From NCBI GenBank assembly GCA_934725835.1, contig CAKVCR010000004.1, forward strand, positions 1 to 30,741: DNA of 30,741 nt, read 5' to 3'. A model generated the notes under the pieces. It did no database searches and was not told the origin of the DNA. It saw only the letters and a program-made list of their open reading frames with translations. Within the stretch, counting starts at the first letter, position 1; every line of letters begins with the position of its first letter. The DNA is from an uncultured Odoribacter sp. (GTDB lineage: Bacteria; Bacteroidota; Bacteroidia; Bacteroidales; Marinifilaceae). Position numbers and translations under genes: made by a program. Positions 7,758 through 16,081 of the stretch are shown here, piece after piece.

Positions 7758-8686
7758 ATGTGGGTAACGCCCGAACAGATTGAAAAAGCAAAGCAGATGG
7801 ATCTTCTGACTTATCTGCAAAACTATGAGCCGAATAACCTTAAAAAGATTTCGCACGACACTTGGTGTACCAAAGAACACGATTCGCTCAAGATATCCAA
7901 TGGTAAATGGCATTGGTTTTCACGGCACATCGGCGGAAAAACAGCTCTTGACTATCTCATAAAGGTCAAGGGCATTTCTTTTGTGCAGGCGGTTGAGATA
8001 ATTACAGGATATTCGGCAGTGCTGCCGCCCGTATATACTCCTTCTCCGAAGCCCGGTAAGTCTAAAAAATTGGAACTGCCCGAAAGTAACTCGGATATAT
8101 GTGCGGTTCGTCGGTATCTCAAAAGCAGGGGTATCGCTGACGCAGTTATTGACTATTGCCGTAATAACAAGCTACTCTATGAAGATGCGAAGTATCATAA
8201 TTGCATCTTTTTAGGTTATGATGGCGATACGCCGAAGTACGGTGCTGTCAGGAGTACAAATTCAGATTTTAAACGAGATTTAACGGGAAGCGACAAGCGC
8301 TTCTCTTTTTTATCCCTGCCGAAAGCAAAACGCAAACCGTGCATTTATTTGAATCGGCTATTGATCTGTTAAGCTATACGACTCTTGAACTGAGACACAG
8401 GCAACCCCGTCACGATGATCTTCTTTCTCTTGCAGGCGTATATAAGACGGAAAACAAGCAGGATATTCCGCTGGCACTGAAAAACTATCTTGACCGACAC
8501 AAGGAAACGAAGGTTGTCTATCTTCATCTGGATAACGATGAAATCGGCAGAACGGCAGCAAGGCAAATAACCGATGCGCTGTCTGCCGAGTATACCGTCA
8601 TTGATCAGCCGCCTCAAAGCGGTAAGGACTTCAATGATTTTCTAAAAAACGAAATTCAAAAAAAGGGCACTGTAAAGTTAAAATGA
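7758..8686 (+). pseudogene. DUF3991/Toprim protein split by a -1 frame change
   Basis: A primase-like mobile-element protein of about 309 residues in two frames. The first frame (7758-8372) has the DUF3991 region: IEKAKQMDLLTYLQNYEP, TKEHDSLKISNGKWHW and a GGKTALDYLIK block. The second frame (usable from about 8312 to 8686) has VHLFESAIDLLSYTTLE and a Toprim segment YLHLDNDEIGRTAA with the Asp pair, then SGKDFNDFL. The two halves meet at T6A (8306-8312). In the first frame this reads T TTT TTA, a classical -1 slippery heptamer, and a -1 slip there gives exactly the second frame. So it is either a one-base loss in a T run, a sequencing error, or programmed frameshifting. Toprim domains of this kind act in nicking or primer synthesis on mobile DNA. 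Confidence 0.8.
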
Positions 8687-8716
8687 AAAGATAGCTCACG
8701 AAATCATAGAAAAGCT

Positions 8717-9150
8717 TTACGCAACGAGCAAAAACTCCCGTTTTCTTCGTTTTGATAAATTCAAACCGGCGACCTGAGCCGGGGTAAGACCGTTTAAAGC
8801 AGAATGGGGGAGAACAAAGTTGAAGAAAAAGACGAACAAGGAAATCAAGTTATTGGCACTTTCAAAAGAGGAAAAGCCCTGTTTGGTTTTGTACCAAGCC
8901 TTGAATTGCTTATTAAAGCATTCGATTAAATTGTTTGAAATGTCGTCTTTAACATCCGGCAAATCTTTTAGCGTGCTGAAATCGGAAAAAGAGTACAAAA
9001 AAACACCTCCTTAATCACAGAGCAGACCGCAGCATAGTAATGTTTCTCACTTTTGCCGGTCCAATCGTTAAGTTAGGCGTTCATTCCCGGAATATTAAAT
9101 TGCGACTGTATGCATGTTTTAGTTTATATTTGAAAACCTCCTTAAAAATA
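8717..9150 (-). pseudogene. Degenerate DDE transposase, C-terminal part
   Basis: The minus strand at 8717-8998 encodes the 3' end of a DDE (rve-like) transposase: NNLIECFNKQFKAWYKTKQG, then FSSFESANNLISLFVFFFNF, then PHSALNGLTPAQVAGL. This is the region around the catalytic Glu and the C-terminal end. Upstream the frame breaks at an A7 run (8998-9004 on the plus strand). Further transposase-like reading (WTGKSEKHYYAAVCSVIKEV) continues in another frame to about 9060, and possibly to about 9150 with stops. No intact start or terminal inverted repeats were found, so it is a relic. It marks the right edge of the mobile-element cargo and suggests the border was rearranged. Confidence 0.75.
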
Positions 9151-9173
9151 TTATATAAACCCGCATTGCAGGA

Positions 9174-9565
9174 TTATAAATGAATGTAATCGTGAAGGTT
9201 GGTAATATCTTTCATTGCCCTGAGTTTCCGTATAGCTTTACTTTCGATTTGTCTAACTCGCTCTCGCGTAAGACCGATTTCCTTGCTTATTTCTTCAAGA
9301 CTATAAACTTCAGAACCTTGTAAACCAAAATGTAGTATTAAAACGCGCTGTTCACGTTCACTAAGTTTAGATAAAAATATGTTTATTTGTGCATCGCGCT
9401 CTTGTATATGAAGCTCGTCATCAACATTTTCATCGGTTGATAAAAGATCCATAAACGTTCCGTCCATTTCATCGTTTGGCTTTGAATCACTTGACAGACA
9501 TGTAAAATTATTTGTTTGCAGTGATTTGACCTTTGCGATTGACAGCCCGGTAAGCAACCTGATTA
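9174..9565 (-). pseudogene. Fragment of a primary-type sigma factor (regions 3-4)
   Basis: About 130 residues on the minus strand match the C-terminal end of a sigma-70 factor. The last 70 hold region 4 with its helix-turn-helix: LSEREQRVLILHFGL, YSLEEISKEIGLTRERVRQI, ESKAIRKLR. The preceding part (LSIAKVKSLQ, acidic linker DEMDGTFMDLLSTDE) resembles late region 3. Regions 1 and 2, needed for core binding and promoter opening, are absent. Upstream in the same direction the DNA reads as the 3' end of the glycoside-hydrolase-like gene, so the fragment was joined there by recombination. The frame stays open by chance to a TTG at 9587, but no ribosome binding site is evident. It could be a decayed element-encoded sigma factor or a copy of a housekeeping gene end. 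Confidence 0.75.
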
Positions 9566-12396
9566 TCGGACATAAGTGCTTTTGCAAAAATTGTATCTGC
9601 TGTTTGTCCCTCAGGGAGTTTGTATGAAAGGATTCTGTCGTTCATAGCATAAAAGGCTATGCGCGAATCATCCATAGGGCAAACTGACCATCCGCCGTCT
9701 TCGCTTCCTATAATTTGATTGCCTTTATAAAACGCATTATAACCGTTGGTGTTGTGGTCATTAGAGGGGGCTTTGATGGAAGAATTATTGGTAAGAATGT
9801 AATTTCAATATTCACCGTCTTCTGAAATATTGAAGTCAATAACTGTTTCTCCTGAAAGCACTTTATAAGGTAGAGTGAAAAGGTAATACTCGCTCGTTAC
9901 CTGATTTTCCTGATCGCCCCATTGATTGGCAACTCTCATACGGTTATATTTAAGGAAATAACCGGGATTTTCATTGCCCAAAGAAAATCCGCCGTAGTTG
10001 AGGTTTCACGGTATGTAATCGTGCTTACCGGCACTTCGATTCCTCCAAATATGGGAGTTTCACCGTATTCGGTGGGGAAGTGGTGTACCGATGTAAGAGA
10101 ATCGGCCATTGCGTAGGAGAAACCTTCGGTATAGATTTCTATACCTTTATTCTTAAATTGTTCTAAAACTTTTTTCTTTCCAACGACATTTTCATATACA
10201 CTTGCAGGGCTTTCAGGATTAAATGAGTATTTGATAGGACATAATCCTAAAACGTCGATTAAGTTTGCTTTTTTTCAGTTTATATGTTTCGGCAGTATAA
10301 TTTATTCTCTGTTCACCGTCACCGCCGTCTTTCATATACTCTTTGAAATCTGTAAGTATAGATTGTGCACCCCATAATCCGCCATACTTATATCCGACGT
10401 CTTTTTCACGCCCAACATTAATAGGTTTGAACCATTCTCCTGAATATTCAGTTATATATTGGTCGTCAAAATTATCATCAAAATTTAAATAAGCATTATA
10501 TAATGTTTCCATTTCCTGCTTATATTTGAAATAATCTTCTTCTCCGCCTAAATAAGAGTTTAGTGTTGTAAAATTGGGATATGCCATATCGTGACCGCCC
10601 TCGAGCCAGCCTTTAACGGAGTAAAGTTGCGGATTTCCATCTATCAAATAAGCCATATTCTTTGAAAGTTGTGAGAACTCCTCAAACGTTGTTATTTCAT
10701 CAGATGTCGGTTCGCGTAAATTACCGTTTTCATCTGTATAATAAGTAATAGGGTCCATTCCGCGTCCGAATGGCATATAAAGACCTTCGTAATAAGAAGT
10801 GTCATTTTTTGGCATTCTTTCATTCAAATCAAAAACTACATCAAGCCAGGTTATATTACTGTCATTATTCTTGTCGCCTGTAAAATCTATTCGAAACATT
10901 TCTTTTTGTGCGGCAAGGACATTGGGGGTAGAATCGCTCCCCTTCATTCTATACCTTGTTGTAGCACCTAAGGTTGCGATTTTATTTCCGTTTAAATCTT
11001 CCACAACATCAATAACAGACTGGCTTATGTAACCTTGAACTTCAAATGAAAATGCAGCGTCATCATTGCCCATTGTAAATATCGGGAAAAATCCATAGTT
11101 AGGATAATCGGTATCAGGAATTCCCAACCACTGCCATGCTTCTTCATCAAGTCCGCGTACATTAGCGTCTTTTAGGTTCACAAGATACTGCCTGTTATCG
11201 CTGTAGGTAAACCATTTGTTTTTATTGTTTGATTCTAAAGTTGAAATCATACTTTTTGTTTCGACATCTAAAAGGTTTATTCCCTCCGATTCAACCACAT
11301 TTTCTAAAGTTGCCTGTATTGTTAAACCGTTAAAAGAATAAAGAATTGTAAACGAAACTGCCTGAGCATCGTTATACATTATTTTATAATTAGTTGCTAC
11401 TGTTGATTCGCTTTTCTGAATACTTACAAGTTCTGCATATGTTTCAAAGTCTTTCTGGGACGGGAGCAGTCTCAAAAGGGCACTGACAGGTTTCTTAACA
11501 TAAGTGCCTCTGAAAAATGCATTTTCTCCGAGTTCGGTAACTGAATATTGTATAGGCATACCGGTGTCGGGATCAAAATAAACCGCCAACTTATCATTAG
11601 AATATATTATAACATCTTCTGACGAGTCATCTACAGTTAAGCTACAGGTTTTACTGTATCCACCCTGTTCTGTTGTAGCGGTTATTGTTGCCACTCCATC
11701 TTTTAAAGCAGTGAATATCACTTCATCTCCTGAATTTGAAGATGTTTTACTTGTTGCAATTACTGTTTCGTCTGATATTGTCCAATTAATAGTTGGGTTT
11801 TCGGCATTTTTAGGAGTGGTTTCTGCCTTCAGAGAAAACATCGCTCCTGATGATACCTTCACACTTGAACTACTTAACTTTATTCCGGCAACAGGCATAA
11901 TAATTCTTACCCACTCTATCATTGTTTTCCAGTTGACACCGAGATATGTATCAAAAAATATTCTAACATAGTTACTTTGACTCACATCTGCTGTGTATTC
12001 ATCATATACCCAGTAATTTTCCTCACCTATGCGTACTAAGTTTTTTTGTGTATCGACATCTTCAAAGTTAACACCGTCGTTACTTACTTTTACTTTATAT
12101 TTAGCATCTGTGTACAAATCTGCTGTTCTTGTTGAAAATTTCAGATTTGCACCTAGAGGGATATTGTATTGTATATATGCGCCGTTTGCTGCATCATTGT
12201 CATTTTGAGGCATCGCTGCTCCCTCAGAGAAATTTATTAAATACTTATCGTCAAGGTTTGCGGCTGTATCCAGTTCATCAAGTCCTATAAATTCTGAACT
12301 TGTCGCCGTAACCTGCATTGTTACTGTGCAAAAGTTTGTCACTGACAGTAATATGCTAATAATAAGGGCAATTATTTTTCTGAATTTTCTTTTCAT
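9555..12396 (-). pseudogene. Broken secreted glycoside-hydrolase-like gene
   Basis: The minus-strand start is ATG 12396, with GGAGG 11 bases upstream. The signal peptide is MKRKFRKIIALIISILLSVT and onward. A discoidin-like module follows (about residues 40-165), then a Big_2-type Ig domain (about 170-260), then a large glycosidase-like region resembling GH101/GH129-type barrels. That region contains DITWLDVVFDLNERMPK-type, FGRGMDP and LEGGHDMAYPNFTTLNSYLG motifs. The first frame ends at 10219, but the protein continues in other frames: frame change at an A7 run (plus 10269-10275), then IDVLGLCPIKYSFNPESPAS and EIYTEGFSYAMADS, a second change near 10000-10008, and an in-frame TGA at 9805-9807. 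The reading then runs into the sigma fragment near 9555. It is therefore inactive unless the breaks are errors. It faces away from the sugar-uptake operon but shares a module with its last gene. Confidence 0.75.
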
Positions 12397-12412
12397 TATA
12401 ACTTTAACCTCC

Positions 12413-12459
12413 AAAAAAAGTTCTATACCGAAGTATAATTTCAGTATAGAACTTTTTTT
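12413..12459. terminator. Perfect palindrome, likely bidirectional terminator
   Basis: A7-GTTCTATAC (12413-12428) and its exact complement GTATAGAAC-T7 (12444-12459) flank a 15-base loop. With T runs on both strands it can act in either direction. It lies just after the stop of the broken AraC gene. Its T run on the minus strand abuts the ribosome binding site of the hydrolase gene, so it separates the two transcripts. Confidence 0.65.
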
Positions 12460-12466
12460 GAACTAT

Positions 12467-13259
12467 TCATACCTCATTTATTTTTTGCTTGGTTGCATAT
12501 ATTCGCTTTATGTTGTTTCTCTCAGAAATATTAGATGCCAAATATTTATAACGGCCGGTAGAATATCCGGTGATCTTTTTAAATACCCTATAAAACTGTT
12601 TAACATCATCATAACCTACAAGTCTTGATATCGTTTCAGTTTTTATATCATCTTCAAGATAAGATATGGCTTTATTTATTCGATAATTTTCAATATATTT
12701 ATAAGGTGTTGTTGATGTTGTTTCGCTGAATTTCTTAATAAGATAACTTTTATTGATTGTTCCAATGTTGCACAAATCATCTAAAGTTATTTTTTTGTTA
12801 TAATTTTTATGAATATAATCCAGAACTTTTCCACGCATTTATGTATGGTGATATCAATCTTATATTTATCTAAAAGAATTTCCAAAAGAATTTCAAGCTG
12901 CTTATTTTCAAGTTCGCAATCAATATGGTCAAATATCATTTGGTCAAGTGCTTTTAATATCAGTAATGCTAAATTATCTTTTATATTTCTGATTACAATG
13001 AGTTTATTTATAGGCGGAGAAGTTTCCGCATGAAACCACATATGGTCCAAAGGGATGTTGGGATTGTGTTTTATTTTATAACTACTGTTTAACGGAAATA
13101 TATAAAGAGAATTTTTCTCAAGTTTTATAGTATCGGATTCAATATTGCAATATGCTTCGCCTGATTTTACATAATATATCCTACTATAAGTTTTTGGGGT
13201 TTCATCCACAATCCAATCTTTTTCACAAATTCCGGATGCTCTCCCGATAATTGATACAT
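12467..13259 (-). pseudogene. AraC-family regulator broken by frameshifts
   Basis: Two adjacent minus-strand frames together make one AraC-type regulator. The N-terminal frame (from 13209) holds a cupin-like sensor: RIYYVKSGEAYCNIESDTI, SLYIFPLNSSYKIKHNP, DHMWFHAE. The C-terminal frame (to 12467) has the double helix-turn-helix: ITLDDLCNIGTINKSYLIKK, then KAISYLEDDIKTETISRLVG, then YDDVKQFYRVFKKITGYS. They would join at an A4 run (plus 12827-12830) if one A were added, giving CVEKVLDYIHKNYNKK. Further upstream, ATG 13259 opens a frame (MYQLSGEHPEFVKKIGLW) that would join the sensor after another single-base addition near 13200-13215. Both breaks look like one-base losses. If real, the gene is dead; it probably controlled the adjacent hydrolase. 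Confidence 0.75.
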
Positions 13260-13349
13260 TTATTTTTTTCGTAATTATTATATTTCCTCTTTTAAATTTT
13301 TATAGACTCGTACCATATCTATTAATCAAAAGAATCTTTAAATGTTAAA

Positions 13350-14294
13350 TTATTTAATTTTAAGACTGCTTGGAGTATAGTTTTTAATTCTTTTGAATAG
13401 TCTGCAAAAACTTGGGATATTAGTATACCCAACCTTCATAGCAGCAGATTTAACAGAAAGATTATTTGTTAATATCAACTTTTCAACCTCATTTATCTTT
13501 TTAAAGTCAATATATTCCTTAAATGTCATATCAGTCATTTCTTTAAAAAATCTGGAAAAGTGTGAAACGCTCATTCTCATAAAACCGGCAGCATCGGTTC
13601 TGGAAATTTGAGATTCGATATTTTCGTCAATGTATTCTAAAAGTTCATCAAATCTGATATCGTCGTCGGTTTTTTTGCTGATCTGTATTTTAGGGATCAC
13701 ACCGCATCTTGCAAACAATCCAATCATAGTTTGCAAAAGGCCTGATATGCAAAGACCGTACCCATCTTCTTTGTTTTTGTATTCATCGACTAAAAGCATA
13801 ATAACCGATGATAAGGTTGCATAAGAATCGTTATTTGTTTCTATGTGAAAAACATCGTGATAAATTTGACTGAGAAACATATTCACATAATCGTTATTAT
13901 TTTTATTTACGGTTACTGAGCGCATTATTTGGGGCGCGAATTTGATAACATGATATTTTATATGTGTTGATACATCACCGGCTGTTCCGTGAATTTTGTC
14001 CGGAGGTATAATAATGATATGTCCCGGTGAGGCACAAATATAGTTTCCGCCCATCATAATATAAAGTTCGCCTGCTAATATATAAAGTATTTCGTAATAA
14101 CTGTGCCAATGCGGTCTTACATTTACTTCGGTGGGGGATTGCATATATACATTTTTGGTATATATTTCTACAGGCAATTCCATATGTTTAGTAATTCTTG
14201 TTTCAATTTTGCTTTCGTTGTCATTATTATAAGTTGATTTTATTAAATTGTTATAATTGAATTCAATTTGTTGCGATGTTAATTTTTTTTCCAT
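13350..14294 (-). CDS. AraC-family transcriptional regulator with cupin sensor
   Basis: A complete 314-residue regulator. ATG 14294 follows GGAG at 8 bases. The N-terminal half is a cupin sugar-sensing domain with RPHWHSYYEILYI (His62 and His64), GELYIMMGGNY and a SPGHIIIIPPDKIHG strand. The C-terminal 100 residues carry two helix-turn-helix units (RTDAAGFMRMSVSHFSRFFK and SVKSAAMKVGYTNIPSFCRL). Such proteins usually bind a sugar and activate nearby catabolic genes through tandem sites next to the -35 box. The gene diverges from the transporter operon across a 404-bp AT-rich region containing repeated TTTGCA boxes 21 bases apart, a good candidate for its operator. It is the probable local activator of the operon. 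Confidence 0.92.
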   Translation of the reverse strand: MEKKLTSQQIEFNYNNLIKSTYNNDNESKIETRITKHMELPVEIYTKNVYMQSPTEVNVRPHWHSYYEILYILAGELYIMMGGNYICASPGHIIIIPPDKIHGTAGDVSTHIKYHVIKFAPQIMRSVTVNKNNNDYVNMFLSQIYHDVFHIETNNDSYATLSSVIMLLVDEYKNKEDGYGLCISGLLQTMIGLFARCGVIPKIQISKKTDDDIRFDELLEYIDENIESQISRTDAAGFMRMSVSHFSRFFKEMTDMTFKEYIDFKKINEVEKLILTNNLSVKSAAMKVGYTNIPSFCRLFKRIKNYTPSSLKIK

Positions 14295-14322
14295 AAGTTA
14301 TACTCCTTTAAACAGTTGTTAC

Positions 14323-14350
14323 GGTATACTGTTCTTTAAAAAACGGTCAA
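14323..14350 (-). promoter_or_regulatory. Candidate promoter of the AraC regulator
   Basis: On the minus strand, TTGACC (plus 14345-14350), a 16-base spacer and TATACC (plus 14323-14328). The start point would fall about 20 bases before the ATG at 14294. Consensus-based prediction. Confidence 0.45.
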
Positions 14351-14381
14351 AATATAAAGAGTGGTTTTATTTTATAATAAC

Positions 14382-14442
14382 AAACACAAAATAATTTTTC
14401 AATATATTTTGTAATTTTTTGCAAATTTAAAAAACACAAAAT
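14382..14442. repeat. Pair of AAACACAAAAT direct repeats
   Basis: Two exact 11-base copies (14382-14392 and 14432-14442) with starts 50 bases apart, about five helical turns. Possible distal regulator half-sites, or chance in AT-rich DNA. Confidence 0.35.
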
Positions 14443-14580
14443 GCAATTTTTTCCTAACAAAGAAAAAATTGTGAAAAAATAGTTATTCAACAAAAAAATA
14501 TTGATATAGCATAATTAGGAAATATTATTTCGAAATTTATAGTCAAAATATGAGTTTTTTCTATAAAAGAGAAAAATATC

Positions 14581-14631
14581 TTTGCAGTTAGTGCTTGTTT
14601 CTTTGCAAATAAAACTGACTTTTTGTGCAAA
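14581..14631 (+). promoter_or_regulatory. Candidate AraC operator, TTTGCA repeats
   Basis: TCTTTGCA-type half-sites at 14581 and 14602 are in direct orientation 21 bases apart, followed by an inverted TGCAAA at 14626-14631 that ends three bases before the -35 box at 14634. Two half-sites in tandem about 21 bases apart near -35 is the usual layout for AraC-family activators. Confidence 0.45.
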
Positions 14632-14633
14632 GG

Positions 14634-14662
14634 TTTACAATAAAAATAAATTGTGTTACAAT
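14634..14662 (+). promoter_or_regulatory. Promoter of the sugar-uptake operon
   Basis: TTTACA (14634-14639), a 17-base spacer and TACAAT (14657-14662), preceded by TGT, which makes an extended -10. It lies 37 bases before the first ATG, immediately after the TTTGCA repeats. Confidence 0.6.
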
Positions 14663-14698
14663 TAGATAAACTTTAAAGCAAATAAAGGAGAGGCGTTT

Positions 14699-16042
14699 AT
14701 GAAAAAACTATTGAAAATAACAGTGGTTAAAAGTGTTGCTGCTGTGCTAGCAGTAATTATGTCTTTAGGTATCCTTTCTGCTTGCAGCAATAGTAATTCG
14801 TCAAACAAAAATAACGGGCAAAAACTAACCATTACGATAAGTTCACAAAATCAGATTGGTCCGGATGAAAATTCTCCTACATACGCAGAAGAGAAAAAGC
14901 ATCTTGAAGAAATCGAAGAAAAATACAATGTAAAACTTAATTTCAATATCGTTCCGGATTGGGCAAAATACCATGATTCATATTGGCGTTCGACTCTTGC
15001 GGGTGAGGTTTATGCTGATGTGGCATTTTTGGATTATGCCTTAACTGTTCCGTATTATGTTGTAAACGGTCTGGTTGGAGAAATCAGCGACAACTGGAAA
15101 ATTGACGGTACAACATGGGATACGGAAAAAAGCAAACTTTTGAATTTTAACGGAAAACAGTACGGTTTGGTTTTAAAAGAGGAAATAGAGCCCAACGAGG
15201 TTATATTCTTCAACAAAAGATTGATAAAAGAAACTTTCGGAGATGAGAATTATCTTTACGATCTTTATGATGCTGGAAATTGGACATGGGATACTTTTTT
15301 GGCATCTGCTAAGAAATTAACAACAGGTCAGGGAGACAGTAAGGTTTACGGAACAGGTGGTTACGGACCGGTAGGAACCATTCTTGAAACCATGTTTCTT
15401 GCTTCAAATAACGGCGGATGGGTAAAGAAGACGGGAGAAAATGCTGCTGAATTCAATCTTGATAATGCAGAAAGTCAGCAGGCAATGCAATTTGTATATG
15501 ATCTTTATTACAAAGAAAATGTTGCAGAGCCTTTGACTGAAGCGAATAATAATTGGGATTATACTAAAGGCAAGTTTGTAAATGGTGAAATTGCAATGTT
15601 CGGGGCTCAGTTATGGCAGGCCGGTATTTTCAAAGAGGAAATGAAAAATGACAAGTATGGAATACTTCCTGCTCCTAAGGCTCCCGGCAAAGAAGCCAAG
15701 TATTCAAAGAGTTCTGTAATGATTGCTTTTATTCCTCCTAAAGCAAAACAAAGCGAACTGATTGCGCAAGTGGTTACAGAATATTTTGCCCCGCAAAGTT
15801 GGAAACCGTCTCTTGAGGAGAGAGTTGAAAAATATGTATATGACGAAAAATCTTTGGAAATAATCAAAGATATTTCAGATGATTTAAAAATCGAAGAACT
15901 TTCTGGAATAACATCAAAATATGCAATGGAAAAATCCGATTACGGCATTTTAACAAAACAGACACCAAGTCAGTTTGCTGCATCAGTAAAGCCTGAAGTT
16001 CAGAGTTTGATTGACGGTGCCTTTAAAAAGGATGAAGAATAG
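14699..16042 (+). CDS. Sugar ABC transporter solute-binding lipoprotein
   Basis: A 447-residue extracellular solute-binding protein, first gene of the operon, with AAAGGAG upstream of ATG 14699. The signal peptide ends in a lipobox (L26-S27-A28-C29), so it is lipid-anchored on the outer face of the membrane. A Ser/Asn/Lys linker follows. The body has family 1 binding protein features: a WRSTLAGEVYADVAFLDYAL segment, GKQYGLVL, FFNKRLIKETFG, a WTWDTFLASAKKL helix and NGEIAMFGAQLW. It would deliver a sugar or oligosaccharide to one of the permease pairs. Full length and intact. The gene position next to the regulator suggests the highest expression in the operon. Confidence 0.92.
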   Translation: MKKLLKITVVKSVAAVLAVIMSLGILSACSNSNSSNKNNGQKLTITISSQNQIGPDENSPTYAEEKKHLEEIEEKYNVKLNFNIVPDWAKYHDSYWRSTLAGEVYADVAFLDYALTVPYYVVNGLVGEISDNWKIDGTTWDTEKSKLLNFNGKQYGLVLKEEIEPNEVIFFNKRLIKETFGDENYLYDLYDAGNWTWDTFLASAKKLTTGQGDSKVYGTGGYGPVGTILETMFLASNNGGWVKKTGENAAEFNLDNAESQQAMQFVYDLYYKENVAEPLTEANNNWDYTKGKFVNGEIAMFGAQLWQAGIFKEEMKNDKYGILPAPKAPGKEAKYSKSSVMIAFIPPKAKQSELIAQVVTEYFAPQSWKPSLEERVEKYVYDEKSLEIIKDISDDLKIEELSGITSKYAMEKSDYGILTKQTPSQFAASVKPEVQSLIDGAFKKDEE

Positions 16043-16081
16043 GAAAAAATAAAATAATTAGATAACAAGATGGTGCATTAT

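Larger units (their letters stand above)
14295..14698. other. Divergent AT-rich control region
   Basis: 404 bp without a gene, strongly AT-rich with many A and T tracts. It holds the two opposed promoters, three TTTGCA boxes (14418-14423, 14581-14586, 14602-14607), an inverted TGCAAA (14626-14631) and two copies of AAACACAAAAT (14382-14392 and 14432-14442) whose starts are 50 bases apart. No further coding potential seen. Confidence 0.6.

Noticed and set aside
8820..9014. Plus-strand 64-residue ORF over the transposase relic
   Set aside because: It is the complement of a clear transposase 3' end on the minus strand.
12413..12459. The palindrome as a regulator operator
   Set aside because: A7 and T7 on its outer sides and its place between a stop codon and the next gene fit a bidirectional terminator better; not fully excluded.
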